NCBI GenBank assembly: GCA_934655875.1
Contig: CAKUHB010000003.1
Location: 1 to 64,000 of the forward strand
DNA: 64,000 nucleotides
Origin: an uncultured Oscillospiraceae bacterium
GTDB lineage: Bacteria; Bacillota; Clostridia; Oscillospirales; Oscillospiraceae
Direction: 5' to 3'
In this document: positions 8,422-17,478 of the stretch, in pieces
How positions within the stretch are numbered: position 1 is the first letter of the stretch
Layout: every line of letters begins with the position of its first letter
Program-made: the position numbers and the translations under genes
The notes under the pieces: model-generated
Told to the model about the DNA's origin: nothing
Database searches by the model: none
What the model saw: only the letters and a program-made list of their open reading frames with translations

Positions 8422-9036
8422 CTAAAAAATTTCTTCCTCCGCGCGCTCGCACGTGCTGACGGACAGCTCATAGGCCGTGCGCGTCTCGCTTGTCTCGCCT
8501 AAATTTTTAAGATAGGTCCGGCTCTGGAGCCTGCCTGTCAGCGTCAGCTCCGTGCCGGTCGGATAGTCCGCGGCGGCAAGCGCCGTCCGGCCCCACAGGA
8601 TGCAGGGGATGTAATCCGTCCTCCGGTACAGCCGCGGGACGGCCAGACACAGATCCGTGATCTGCCGCCCGAGCGGCGTCTGGCGGCAGGCAGGCGGCTT
8701 GCAGATGGTCCCGGTCAGGCGCGCCTCGTTGCGCATCGGCTCCTGCGTCGTGGTGATGGCAAGGGCGTAGACGCACAGAATGAGACGCGGGCCGACCGGC
8801 TCGCGGTTGTTGAACGAGCGGATCTGGCCGTCCACGGTAAAGCGCTCGCCCTGAAACAGATCCGTCTGCATCAGAAGATCCTCCGCGGCCAGCACCGGCA
8901 GCAGATCCTCCGCGCCGGATAACCGTTCGACCGACAGCAGGAAGCGGAAAAACCTCCGCTCGTGGTTCTGATGGGAATACTCCGGCAGCGACGCCAGCGT
9001 GCCGGTCAGTGTAATATGATTGGCTGTGTTTTCCAT
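8422..9036 (-). CDS. Single-strand-binding-like protein with two OB folds
   Basis: A 204-residue protein made of two similar halves. Each begins like an SSB/PriB OB fold (NHITLTGTLASLPEYSHQNH at about residue 6; NEARLTGTICKPPACRQTPL near 102) and ends in a strand such as FTVDGQIRSF or LTLTGRLQSR. This suggests an internal duplication binding single-stranded DNA. It lacks the acidic C-terminal tip (DDDIPF) of true SSB. GAGGTGG precedes the ATG. It lies alone between a lipoprotein gene and ygiQ. The family is seen in Clostridia as primosome- or SSB-like; its cellular role is not established. Confidence 0.65.
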   Translation of the reverse strand: MENTANHITLTGTLASLPEYSHQNHERRFFRFLLSVERLSGAEDLLPVLAAEDLLMQTDLFQGERFTVDGQIRSFNNREPVGPRLILCVYALAITTTQEPMRNEARLTGTICKPPACRQTPLGRQITDLCLAVPRLYRRTDYIPCILWGRTALAAADYPTGTELTLTGRLQSRTYLKNLGETSETRTAYELSVSTCERAEEEIF

Positions 9037-9095
9037 AGTTCCACCTCATCTTTTCTTCGTATGGAAGACTATATGAGGTGAAACCGGGAGATAGA

Positions 9096-10967
9096 CTATC
9101 TGCGCCGCTTCGGCTTTGCCTGTCCGCGTCCGGACGGCGGTTCCTTCGGCGCGTCCGCCTTTTTCTCCTTCGGCGGATACGGGCGGATGAGACATTTGGG
9201 CGTAAAGCCGATGAGGTCGGTGCGCCCGGCCTTTTGCAGGGCTTCCCGCACAAGGAAATAATTCTGCGGCCTGCGGTACTGCATGAGCGCGCGCTGCATG
9301 GCCTTTTCGTGCGGATTTTTCGGCACGTAGACGGGCTCCATCGTCCGGGGGTCCAGTCCCGTGTAATACATGACCGTGGACAGGGTCGACGGGGTCGGAT
9401 AAAAGTCCTGCACCTGCTCCGGCTCGTGGTTCGTATCGCGCAGATACTCGGCCAGCGTCACAGCCTCCTGCATCGTGCAGCCGGGATGCGAGGACATGAG
9501 ATAGGGCACGACGTACTGCTTCATGCCCTCCTGCTCGTTGATCTTTTTATATTTCTCCACGAACTGCTGATAGACCGCGTGCGGCGGCTTGCCCATCACG
9601 CGCAGCACCCGATCGGACACATGCTCCGGCGCGACCTTCAGCTGGCCGGAGATATGGTAGCGGACAAGCTCCTTGAAAAACGTGTCGGACGGGTCGGCCA
9701 GCAGGTAATCAAAGCGGATGCCGCTGCGGATGAAGACCTTTTTGACGCCCGGGAGCTTGCGCAGCTTCCGCAGAAGGGAAAGATAGTCCGTGTGATCGGC
9801 AATGAGGTTTTTGCAGGGGCTGGGAAACAGGCACTGCCGGCCCGGGCATGCGCCGCGCTGGAGCTGCTTTTTGCAGGCGGGCTGGCGGAAATTTGCCGTC
9901 GGGCCGCCGACGTCGTGGATATAGCCCTTGAAGCCGGGCGCGTGGGTCATGGCTTCGGCTTCCTTGAGGATCGACTCCTGCGAGCGCGTCTGGATGATGC
10001 GTCCCTGATGGAACGTCAGCGCGCAGAAGCTGCACGCGCCGAAGCAGCCGCGGCAGGAGGTCAGGCTGAACTCGATCTCGCTGATCGCCGGGATGCCGCC
10101 CAGCTTTTTGTATGACGGATGGTACGTCCGGCAGTACGGCAGATCGTAGATGTGATCCATTTCCTTCTGGGAAAGCGGCTTCTGCGGTGGATTCTGGACG
10201 ACATATTCCTGCGCGCCATACGGCTCGACGAGCCGCTTGGCGCAGAAGGGATCGGTATTGCGGTACTGCACAGAAAAGCTCTCGGCGTAGACGCGGGGAT
10301 CCCTCTGCATGTCCGGGAAGGACGGCAGCGTGACGGTCGGGACGGATGTGTCCGGCTCGCGCGTTTTATAGACCGTGCCGTCAATGTAGGTGATATCATG
10401 CACGTCCATGCCGTCGTTCAGCGCGTTCGCGATCTCCACGACCGCCCGCTCGCCCATGCCGTAGATCAGAAGATCGGCCTGCGAATCGAGCAGGATCGAC
10501 CGCTTGAGCTTGTCCGACCAGTAATCGTAATGTGCCAGCCGCCGAAGGCTCGCTTCGATGCCGCCGATGATGATGGGCTTGCGGCGGTAGCTGCGGCGGA
10601 TGAGGTTGCAGTAGACCGTCACGGCGTAGTCCGGCCGCTTGCCCATGACGCCGCCGGGCGTATAGGCATCGGTCTTCCGGTGCGCCTTGGAGACGGTATA
10701 GTGGTTGACCATCGAGTCCATATTGCCGCCCATGACGAGAAAGCCCAGCCGCGGCTCGCCAAGGACATGGATGGAGTCCGGATTCTTCCAATCCGGCTGG
10801 GAGATGATGCCGACCTTATAGCCGGCGTCCTCCAGCACGCGCGAAATGATCGCATGGCCGAAGGACGGATGATCGACGTAGCCGTCGCCGATGATATAGA
10901 CGAAATCACATTGCTCCCAGCCGCGCCTGTCCATATCCGCGCGGGAGATCGGTAAAAATTCAGGCAT
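9096..10967 (-). CDS. ygiQ: YgiQ family radical SAM protein
   Basis: A 623-residue radical SAM protein of the YgiQ (UPF0313) family. The N-terminal region has the family opening MPEFLPISRADMDRRGWEQC and the B12-binding-like stretch; the 4Fe-4S motif C-x3-C-x2-C is in CRGCFGACSFC near residue 305. A proline- and lysine-rich tail ends the protein. The reaction is unknown for this family. The ATG at 10967 has AGGAGA 7 nt upstream; earlier in-frame codons lack this. It lies 38 nt downstream of trkH on the same strand, so the two may be cotranscribed, without an obvious functional link. Confidence 0.92.
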   Translation of the reverse strand: MPEFLPISRADMDRRGWEQCDFVYIIGDGYVDHPSFGHAIISRVLEDAGYKVGIISQPDWKNPDSIHVLGEPRLGFLVMGGNMDSMVNHYTVSKAHRKTDAYTPGGVMGKRPDYAVTVYCNLIRRSYRRKPIIIGGIEASLRRLAHYDYWSDKLKRSILLDSQADLLIYGMGERAVVEIANALNDGMDVHDITYIDGTVYKTREPDTSVPTVTLPSFPDMQRDPRVYAESFSVQYRNTDPFCAKRLVEPYGAQEYVVQNPPQKPLSQKEMDHIYDLPYCRTYHPSYKKLGGIPAISEIEFSLTSCRGCFGACSFCALTFHQGRIIQTRSQESILKEAEAMTHAPGFKGYIHDVGGPTANFRQPACKKQLQRGACPGRQCLFPSPCKNLIADHTDYLSLLRKLRKLPGVKKVFIRSGIRFDYLLADPSDTFFKELVRYHISGQLKVAPEHVSDRVLRVMGKPPHAVYQQFVEKYKKINEQEGMKQYVVPYLMSSHPGCTMQEAVTLAEYLRDTNHEPEQVQDFYPTPSTLSTVMYYTGLDPRTMEPVYVPKNPHEKAMQRALMQYRRPQNYFLVREALQKAGRTDLIGFTPKCLIRPYPPKEKKADAPKEPPSGRGQAKPKRRR

Positions 10968-11005
10968 AAGCGTCTCCTGATGATCAAGATGGGCGTGCGG
11001 GGGCG

Positions 11006-12451
11006 TTATTTTCTGCGCCACGTGCTCGGCATGAGCAGCACCAGCATGGGATACAGCTCCAGACGGCCAAGCAGCATGTCGATGCACAGAACGACCTTGG
11101 CCAGCGGCGAGAAGAACGCAAAATTGCCCGCCGGGCCGCACAGGCCGAGACCGGGGCCGATGTTGTTGAACGTCGCCATGACCGCCGTGAGCGTGGTGGA
11201 GCCGTCATAGCCGTCGAGCGAAATGAGCAGGACCGACGCAGCAGCAATGAGGACGTACAGGATGAAATACGTGCTGACGGCGCGCACCGTCTCGCCGGAG
11301 ACGGGCTTATCGTCGACGGTGATGACCTTGACGGTGTGCGGCCGCAGAATTTTCCGCAGCTCCGCCTTGGCCGCGCGCATGAGGATGACCACGCGCGAGA
11401 CCTTCAGTCCGCCGCCGGTCGAACCGGCGCACGCGCCCACGATCATAAGAAGCACCAGAATGACGCGCGAAAACTCCGGCCAGCGGTCAAAGTTTTCCGT
11501 GCCGAAGCCGGTGGTCGTGATGATGGAGGAGACGGTAAAGGCTGCGTGATGCAGGGCATAGCCAAAGTCGCCGCCATAGAGCTTCAGGATGTTGAAGGTG
11601 ATGAGAAGCGTCGAGCCGGCGATGATCGACACATACCAGCGCAGCTCGGTATTTTTCCACGCCAGATCAAACTTCCGGCGCAGCAGGAAAAAGTAGATGG
11701 AGAAATTCACGCCGAACAGCGCCATGAAAATGGTCGTGACCGTCTGTGTGTAGGCGCTGTAGGACGCAAAGGAATCGTTCCGGATGGCAAAGCCGCCCGT
11801 GCCGGCCGTGCCGAACGCGTTGCAGAGCGAATCAAACAGCGGCTCGCCGCCGGCCAGATACAGAACGACCTGCAAAACGGTCAGGCCGAAATAGATCCCG
11901 TAGAGGATCTTGGACGAGTCCGCCATCCGCGGCACCATCTTGGAGACCGTCGGCCCCGGGCTTTCCGCGCGCAGCAGGTGGATGGCCTGCCCGCCGTCCA
12001 GCCGGACGATCGTCAGCATGAAGACCAGAATGCCCATGCCGCCGATCCAGTGTGAAAGACTGCGCCAGAAAAGCATGCAGTGGTCAAGCTGTTCGACTGC
12101 GGGCAGGATGCTCGAGCCGGTCGTCGTAAAGCCGGAGATCATCTCAAACACTGCGTCCAGATACGAAGGGATCTGCCCCGAGAGCGTAAACGGCAATGCC
12201 CCGGCCAGCGACAGGGCGATCCAGCTCAATGAGACCGCGATCAGGCCCTCCTTCGCGTACATGACGCGCCGGTGCGACCGCGTCAGCCAGACGGCCGCCG
12301 CGCCCACCGCCGCCGTGCCGAGCAGCGTCCAGAGGAAGAAGAAGCCGTTCCTTTCACGGTAGATGACCGCCACGAGCAGCGGCAGCAGCATCAGCGCGGA
12401 CTCAATGAGCAGCACCGCACCGACGACATAGACAATGACGCGTTTATTCAT
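11006..12451 (-). CDS. trkH: Trk potassium uptake membrane subunit
   Basis: A 481-residue polytopic protein of the TrkH/KtrB family, the ion-conducting subunit of Na+ or H+-coupled K+ uptake. Selectivity-filter-like turns typical of the four pore repeats are visible, for example GFTTTGSSIL near 110, GTAGTGGFAIRNDS near 217 and GACAGSTGGGLKVSR near 343. The ATG at 12451 has GAGGAG upstream and overlaps the TAA of trkA by 8 nt, so TrkA and TrkH are coupled. Transport activity is inferred from family. Confidence 0.95.
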   Translation of the reverse strand: MNKRVIVYVVGAVLLIESALMLLPLLVAVIYRERNGFFFLWTLLGTAAVGAAAVWLTRSHRRVMYAKEGLIAVSLSWIALSLAGALPFTLSGQIPSYLDAVFEMISGFTTTGSSILPAVEQLDHCMLFWRSLSHWIGGMGILVFMLTIVRLDGGQAIHLLRAESPGPTVSKMVPRMADSSKILYGIYFGLTVLQVVLYLAGGEPLFDSLCNAFGTAGTGGFAIRNDSFASYSAYTQTVTTIFMALFGVNFSIYFFLLRRKFDLAWKNTELRWYVSIIAGSTLLITFNILKLYGGDFGYALHHAAFTVSSIITTTGFGTENFDRWPEFSRVILVLLMIVGACAGSTGGGLKVSRVVILMRAAKAELRKILRPHTVKVITVDDKPVSGETVRAVSTYFILYVLIAAASVLLISLDGYDGSTTLTAVMATFNNIGPGLGLCGPAGNFAFFSPLAKVVLCIDMLLGRLELYPMLVLLMPSTWRRK

Positions 12452-13826
12452 GGCCGGCTCCTCTGGCAAGAATGTCCTCCAGCTTGCCAAGCCCTGCGCT
12501 GCACGTGACGACGATCACGCTGTCGCCCGGCTCGATGGTGTCCTGGCCGCTGGGGATGAGGATTTTTCCGCCACGCCCGATGCAGCCGATCAGCAGGTTT
12601 TCCCGCAGCTGGAGCTGCTGTAACGGGATGCCGCAGAGCCGGGAGCTGCCGGACACGCGGAACTCCAGCGCTTCGGCCTTGCCGCCGACGAGCTTGTAGA
12701 GCGTCTCGATCTGCGAGCTGCCCTCCGAGTTCTGCATGGCGCGGACATAGCGGCAGATGAGGTTCGACGCGGAATTGCGCGGGTTAAAGACGCTGCCGAG
12801 ATCCATGCTGCCCAGGATGGACTGGAACGAGGTGCGGTTGACCTTGGTGATGACCTTGATCTTCGGCCAGGTCTTGCGGATGTACATGCCGATGAGGACG
12901 TTTTCCTCATCGATGCCCGTGAGCGCTGCGACGGCGTCGATGGACTCGATGCCGCACTCGCGCAGAAAGGCTTCGTTCGTGCCGTCGCCGCAGAGGATCT
13001 CCGCCTTGGGCAGAGCGACAGACAGCTCCTCGCAGCGGCTCTGGTCGGAGTCGATCACCTTGACGTCCAGCCCGGCCTCGATGAGCTGGCGGGCGAGATA
13101 ATACGCAATGCGGCCGCCGCCGATGAGCATGGCGCTGCGCACGCGGCCGGAGGCCAGCTTCATCTGACGGAAAAACTGCTGCGCGCCGCCATAGGACGCG
13201 ACGAACGAGATGCGGTCGCCCGCCTGTAGGCGGAACTGGCCGGAGGGAATATGGATCTCCTGCTCGCCGCGCTCGACCGCGCAGACGAGCACCTTTGCCT
13301 TCGTGACGGTGGGCAGCTCCATGAGCGTCTTGCCGGCCAGCGGCGAATCCGCCGGGAGCTGGAACTTGAGAAGCTCGACCTTGCCGCCGAAGAACGTGTC
13401 GGTCTTGATGGCCGACGGCGTACGGAGCGTGCGCGCCATCTCGGTCGCGCAGATGAGCTCCGGATTGACGGACAGGCTCAGCCCCAGATCGTCGGAGATG
13501 AGCGACAGCTCGCCCGCATATTCTGGGTTTCGCACGCGGGCGATAGTGTGCCGGGCGCCGATCTTTTTTGCGATCAGGCAGCACAGCAGATTCAGCTCGT
13601 CCTGCGCCGTGACGGCGATGACAAGATCGGCTTCGTCCACGCCGGCTTCCATCTGGGTGGCGTAGGTCGCGCCGTTGCCCTCCACGCTCAGAATGTCAAG
13701 GTCCTCGACGGTCTGCTGCAGCGGCGCGCCGCTGCGGTCGACAATAGTGATCTCGTGCCCCTCGCGGGAAAGCTGTTCAGCCAGCGCGCTGCCGATTTTT
13801 CCGTCGCCTACGATGACGATTCGCAT
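12444..13826 (-). CDS. trkA: Trk potassium uptake NAD-binding regulatory subunit
   Basis: A 460-residue cytoplasmic gating subunit with two RCK (TrkA-N plus TrkA-C) units. The first nucleotide-binding loop is VIVGDGKIGSALAEQL (about 3-18), the second LIGGGRIAYYLARQL near 235. Such proteins bind NAD(H) or adenine nucleotides and control TrkH. The ATG at 13826 has AGGAGC 7 nt before it and matches the family start MRIVIVGDGKIG. It is the first gene of a trkA-trkH pair, expressed from a good promoter about 45 nt upstream. Confidence 0.95.
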   Translation of the reverse strand: MRIVIVGDGKIGSALAEQLSREGHEITIVDRSGAPLQQTVEDLDILSVEGNGATYATQMEAGVDEADLVIAVTAQDELNLLCCLIAKKIGARHTIARVRNPEYAGELSLISDDLGLSLSVNPELICATEMARTLRTPSAIKTDTFFGGKVELLKFQLPADSPLAGKTLMELPTVTKAKVLVCAVERGEQEIHIPSGQFRLQAGDRISFVASYGGAQQFFRQMKLASGRVRSAMLIGGGRIAYYLARQLIEAGLDVKVIDSDQSRCEELSVALPKAEILCGDGTNEAFLRECGIESIDAVAALTGIDEENVLIGMYIRKTWPKIKVITKVNRTSFQSILGSMDLGSVFNPRNSASNLICRYVRAMQNSEGSSQIETLYKLVGGKAEALEFRVSGSSRLCGIPLQQLQLRENLLIGCIGRGGKILIPSGQDTIEPGDSVIVVTCSAGLGKLEDILARGAGHE

Positions 13827-13869
13827 TCGATCAGCTCCTTTTCTGCCGGAAAACTTCTGTTTTGCCGTC

Positions 13870-13898
13870 ATTGTACCACGCTTTCCGCCTTTTTGCAA
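13870..13898 (-). promoter_or_regulatory. Promoter of trkA-trkH
   Basis: Minus-strand TTGCAA (13898-13893), 17-nt spacer, TACAAT (13875-13870). It stands about 44 nt before the trkA ATG. Confidence 0.7.
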
Positions 13899-13937
13899 CC
13901 GACCCGCCGGTAAGCCGCTGTTCAGGAATGTTCCCTC

Positions 13938-13966
13938 TTGCCCGTATGGAAAAAACACGATATAAT
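13938..13966 (+). promoter_or_regulatory. Plus-strand promoter in the trkA-rimM gap
   Basis: TTGCCC, 17-nt spacer, TATAAT (13961-13966). The next plus-strand gene, rimM, starts about 450 nt later. The 597-nt gap between trkA and rimM contains no gene I can support: it holds this promoter, a short dyad around CTTGAT/ATCAAG, the repeat copy at 14201-14271 and a hairpin at 14344-14372. Confidence 0.55.
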
Positions 13967-14200
13967 AACTTGATAAATCAAGGTTAGTTACCGCCCAACA
14001 GGCTGATGCGAATACGTACAGTCCCGCAAATTTCCGCAGCACCTTATATTTACTGCACGCATGCAAAGGCACAAAGCAGCAAATTTGACGCCCACACCAA
14101 CGTGCGGCGCGTACCAAAGCGCTCGTAAGGTGACTGCATGCGATTGCAGCGGCTCTCAAATCTGGTTTTTGCCTAAACCGCACTGCAGCACGCACCCAAC

Positions 14201-14271
14201 GCATCCAGCGCCCCTTTTCTCCCCATTCTTTTCCGGCAAGGCGGAAAAGAATGGGCCGTCGGAGACACGTC
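14201..14271 (+). repeat. Dispersed intergenic repeat B, copy 1
   Basis: A hairpin (TTCTTTTCC / GGAAAAGAA) followed by the 22-nt block ending GGGCCGTCGGAGACACGTC. A second copy with the same 3' block and a different but equally paired hairpin is at 17571-17640, in the same orientation. Confidence 0.7.
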
Positions 14272-14343
14272 AGAAACGGCCTCGACGGAACGAGCCCCCG
14301 CTGTTCGCGGAGTCTCTTTTCCTCTGAACCCGTTTCTTCCTTT

Positions 14344-14372
14344 CCAAACCGCAAACTGAATTTGCGGTTTGG
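14344..14372. terminator. Strong hairpin before rimM
   Basis: CCAAACCGCAAA and TTTGCGGTTTGG pair around a 5-nt loop, 51 nt before the rimM ATG. It may end transcription entering from the long leader; no clean T-run follows. Confidence 0.4.
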
Positions 14373-14423
14373 GCTTTGAGGCCGGAATACCCATTCAGCA
14401 ATTTTCCATTACGGAGGTTCCCA

Positions 14424-14912
14424 ATGAAACAGCAATATCTGCAAACCGGAAAGATCGTCAGCACGCACGGCGTGCATGGAGAGGTCAAGCTGCTGCCGTG
14501 GGCGGACAACCCGGAGTTTCTGCTGCAATTCCATACCCTGTATCTGGACGGCAGGCCGTTCCGGGTCGAGCAGTCGCGCGTGCAGAAGACCTGCGTGCTC
14601 GTAAAGCTTGCGGGCATCGACACCGTGGAAGCCGGCGCCGCCCTGCGGGACAAGATCGTCTCGATCGACCGCGCGGACGCGAAGCTGCCGGAGGGGTCTG
14701 TGTTCATCGCGGATCTGCTGGGGCTGCCGGTCTATGACGGGCAGACGCTCCTCGGAAAGCTGACCGAGGTCATGCCCACGCCTGCCAACGACGTTTATGT
14801 CGTGAAAGGCGAGGACGGGCAGGAGCATCTGATCCCCGCCGTGCCGGACTTTATTCTGGAGCGGAATCTGGACGAGGGCTATATCAGAGTCCGGCTGATC
14901 GAGGGGATGTAA
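14424..14912 (+). CDS. rimM: 16S rRNA processing protein RimM
   Basis: A 162-residue 30S maturation factor that binds S19 and helps form the 16S 3' domain. The N-terminal RimM domain starts QTGKIVSTHGVHGEVKLLP and the C-terminal PRC-barrel has LGLPVYDGQTLLGKLTEVMP and NDVYVV. The ATG at 14424 is chosen because GGAGG lies 7 nt upstream; the frame is open further upstream without a ribosome site. It is followed after 4 nt by trmD, the usual partner. The usual rpsP neighbour is absent here. Confidence 0.96.
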   Translation: MKQQYLQTGKIVSTHGVHGEVKLLPWADNPEFLLQFHTLYLDGRPFRVEQSRVQKTCVLVKLAGIDTVEAGAALRDKIVSIDRADAKLPEGSVFIADLLGLPVYDGQTLLGKLTEVMPTPANDVYVVKGEDGQEHLIPAVPDFILERNLDEGYIRVRLIEGM

Positions 14913-14916
14913 CGCC

Positions 14917-15708
14917 ATGCGCTTTGACATTATGACGCTCTTCCCCGAGGCCGTTCTGCCCATGCTGAACGCCAGCATTCTGGGCCGGGCGCAGAAAAAG
15001 GGGCTGATCGAGCTTCACGCCCACCAGATCCGCGACTATACCTGCAACAAGCAGAACCAGGTCGACGATTATCCCTACGGCGGCGGGCGCGGCGCGATCA
15101 TGCAGTGCGATCCTCTGTGGCGCTGCTGGTGCGCGGTCTGCGACGAGATCGGCGCGCCGGTGCACACGATTTTCCTTTCGCCCTGCGGCCCCAGCTTTGA
15201 TCAGGCCAAGGCCCGGCAGCTGCAAGCAAGCTATGACAATCTCATCCTCGTCTGCGGCCACTACGAGGGCATCGACCAGCGGTTTCTGGACGAATGCGTG
15301 GACGAGGAGATCTCCATGGGCGACTTCGTGCTGACCGGCGGCGAGATCCCGGCCATGGCGATCGTCGACGCCGTCTCCCGGCTCATCCCGGGCGTGCTTG
15401 GCGACGATATCTGCTTCACCGACGAGAGCCATTGGTCGGGGCTGCTTGAATACCCGCAGTATTCAAGACCCGAAAGCTGGCACGGACTGACGGTGCCGGA
15501 GGTTCTGCGCTCCGGCGACCATGCGAAGGTCGCGAGATGGCAGAAAAAGCAGTCGATCCTGCGCACGCTCCACCGGCGGCCGGATCTTTTCTACAAGCTG
15601 CGCTTCCCGTACAAGACGCGGGCGGAGCGCAAATTTATCGCGGAATTGGAGGAGGAAGACGATGCGTTCCGAGATCGAGACCCTAAAAACCTGGATTACC
15701 GAAAGTGA
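14917..15708 (+). CDS. trmD: tRNA (guanine37-N1)-methyltransferase
   Basis: TrmD methylates G37 next to the anticodon and prevents frameshifting. The 263-residue chain starts MRFDIMTLFPEAV and has the trefoil-knot SAM site: LVCGHYEGIDQRF (about 109-121), SMGDFVLTGGE and AIVDAVSRLIPG. Length is slightly above the usual 240-250 because the C-terminus is extended. It is coupled to rimM (4 nt gap). Its last 47 nt overlap the start of the sirtuin gene, which reads another frame. Confidence 0.97.
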   Translation: MRFDIMTLFPEAVLPMLNASILGRAQKKGLIELHAHQIRDYTCNKQNQVDDYPYGGGRGAIMQCDPLWRCWCAVCDEIGAPVHTIFLSPCGPSFDQAKARQLQASYDNLILVCGHYEGIDQRFLDECVDEEISMGDFVLTGGEIPAMAIVDAVSRLIPGVLGDDICFTDESHWSGLLEYPQYSRPESWHGLTVPEVLRSGDHAKVARWQKKQSILRTLHRRPDLFYKLRFPYKTRAERKFIAELEEEDDAFRDRDPKNLDYRK

Positions 15709-16378
15709 TAATATCGTCTTTTTCGGCGGCGCGGGCGTGTCGACCGAGTCCGGCATCCCGGACTTCCGCAGCACGGACGGCCTGTATCACCAGAAATTCG
15801 CCTATCCGCCAGAGACGATCCTGAGCCACACGTTTTTCTATCAGAACCCGGAATATTTCTTCAAATTCTACCGGGAAAAGATGCTCCCGCTGGACTATCA
15901 GCCGAACGCCGCACACAAAAAGCTCGCCGAGCTGGAAAAGGCCGGCAAGCTCCGCGCCGTCGTGACGCAGAACATCGACGGCCTGCACCAGAAGGCAGGC
16001 AGCAAAAACGTCTACGAGCTGCACGGCTCCATTTACCGCAATTACTGCGAGAAATGCGGCAACTTCTATCCGCCGGAGTACATCCGGGATACCGAGGGCG
16101 TCCCGCGCTGCACCTGCGGCGGGCGGATCAAGCCGGACGTTGTGCTGTACGAGGAGAGCCTGAACGAAGCCGTGCTCGAGGGCGCGGTGCGCGCGATCGC
16201 GGACGCGGAGGTTCTGATCGTCGGCGGGACGTCGCTGACGGTCTATCCGGCGGCGGGGCTCATCCGCTACTACCGCGGAAATAAGCTCGTGCTCATCAAC
16301 CGCGATGAGACGCAGTACGACAGTTATGCCGATCTGATCTTCCGCGATCCCATCGGCAAGGTATTGGGGGCAGTTTGA
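15662..16378 (+). CDS. cobB: NAD-dependent protein deacylase, SIR2 family
   Basis: A 238-residue sirtuin that removes acyl groups from lysines with NAD+. Visible signatures: the NAD-binding GAGVSTESGIPDFRS (about 21-35), QNIDGLH with the catalytic His (near 104-110), a zinc site C-x2-C ... C-x-C (CEKCGNF and RCTCGG, about 126-151) and GGTSLTVYPAAGLI. The ATG at 15662 is used because GGAGGAAG lies just before it inside trmD; the gene therefore overlaps trmD by 47 nt. The homocysteine methyltransferase gene follows after 4 nt, suggesting one transcript. Confidence 0.93.
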   Translation: MRSEIETLKTWITESDNIVFFGGAGVSTESGIPDFRSTDGLYHQKFAYPPETILSHTFFYQNPEYFFKFYREKMLPLDYQPNAAHKKLAELEKAGKLRAVVTQNIDGLHQKAGSKNVYELHGSIYRNYCEKCGNFYPPEYIRDTEGVPRCTCGGRIKPDVVLYEESLNEAVLEGAVRAIADAEVLIVGGTSLTVYPAAGLIRYYRGNKLVLINRDETQYDSYADLIFRDPIGKVLGAV

Positions 16379-16382
16379 CACG

Positions 16383-17255
16383 ATGACAGGAACCGATTTT
16401 TCCGCATGGTGCAGCCAAGGCGTTCATTTTCTTGACGGTGCGACGGGCAGCATGCTGCGCGCCGCCGGTATGCCTGCGGGCGTCTGCTCCGAGACGTGGG
16501 TGCTGGCGCACCCGCAGGCGCTGCTCGACCTGCAGCGGGCGTATCTCGCCGCGGGCAGCGAGATCATTTACGCGCCGACCTTCGGCGCGAACCGCGTGCT
16601 TCTGGGCCACCACGACCTGCAAAAGGAGGTGCGCAGCCTGAACCGCGAGCTGGTGCAGCTCGGCCGCGAAGCAGTCGGCACGCAGGCGCTGCTGGCAGGC
16701 GACATGACCACGACCGGCCAGCCGGTCACGCCGGGCGACGACGACGCCTATGCAGAGCTTCTGGAGATCTACCGCGAGCAGGCCGAAGCGCTGCTGCTGG
16801 CGGGTATCGATCTGTTCGCCGTGGAGACGATGATGGGTGTGACGGAGTGCATGGCCGCGATCGAAGCCATCCGGAGCCTGTGCGACACGGCGATCTTGTG
16901 TACACTTTCCGTCTATTCCGACGGCAAATGCTATTTTGACGGCTCCGCCGAGGAAGCGGCGGAAATCCTGCCCGGTCTCGGCGCGGACGCGGTCGGTATC
17001 AACTGCTCGTCCGGGCCGGATCAGATGGGCTCCGTTGTGCGCATGATGAAGGCTGCCGCACCGCAGACGCCCATCGCGGCAAAGCCGAACGCAGGGCTGC
17101 CGGTGATTACGGAAACGGGCGAAGCCGTCTACAGTATGGGGCCGGAGGCGTTTGTCCGGCACATGCGGGCGCTCAAAGCGGACGGCGCAAGTTTGCTTGG
17201 CGGCTGCTGCGGCACGACGCCGGAATTTATCCGGGGCTTGCAGGCGCTGCGGTGA
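16383..17255 (+). CDS. Homocysteine S-methyltransferase family protein
   Basis: A 290-residue zinc-dependent domain equivalent to the N-terminal homocysteine-binding module of MetH. The fold marks are FLDGATGSMLRAAG (near 17-30), an APTFGANR block, one zinc ligand in GINCSSGP (about 207) and the paired cysteines of GGCCGTTPEF (about 273-275). The protein has no cobalamin or folate domain, so it may use a stand-alone partner, or S-methylmethionine or betaine-type donors as in MmuM/BHMT. It closes a rimM-trmD-sirtuin run with 4-nt spacing. The actual methyl donor cannot be read from sequence. Confidence 0.85.
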   Translation: MTGTDFSAWCSQGVHFLDGATGSMLRAAGMPAGVCSETWVLAHPQALLDLQRAYLAAGSEIIYAPTFGANRVLLGHHDLQKEVRSLNRELVQLGREAVGTQALLAGDMTTTGQPVTPGDDDAYAELLEIYREQAEALLLAGIDLFAVETMMGVTECMAAIEAIRSLCDTAILCTLSVYSDGKCYFDGSAEEAAEILPGLGADAVGINCSSGPDQMGSVVRMMKAAAPQTPIAAKPNAGLPVITETGEAVYSMGPEAFVRHMRALKADGASLLGGCCGTTPEFIRGLQALR

Positions 17256-17478
17256 AGGGATTCAGTTAGAGGAAGATAAGGTATTAGGCTGAAGCTCTTC
17301 TACAGATTTGCAGGTGCAGTTCAGCATTTTCTTTTGCTTCTCCAAAAGAAAACGCTGGCAAAAGAAAAAGAGTCGGGGGGATTGCGAATTTTCCCCGGAG
17401 CCCCCTTGAAGCGCCCAGAAAAACCGCTTCGGTTTTTCTGGCCTTTTCCCGCGCGGATTTGATAATTATACGCACCCC

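Noticed and set aside
14061..14354. Short open frames in the trkA-rimM gap
   Set aside because: They cross the repeat and its hairpin, have no ribosome sites, and their similarity to frames near 17.6 kb comes from the DNA repeat, not from protein homology.
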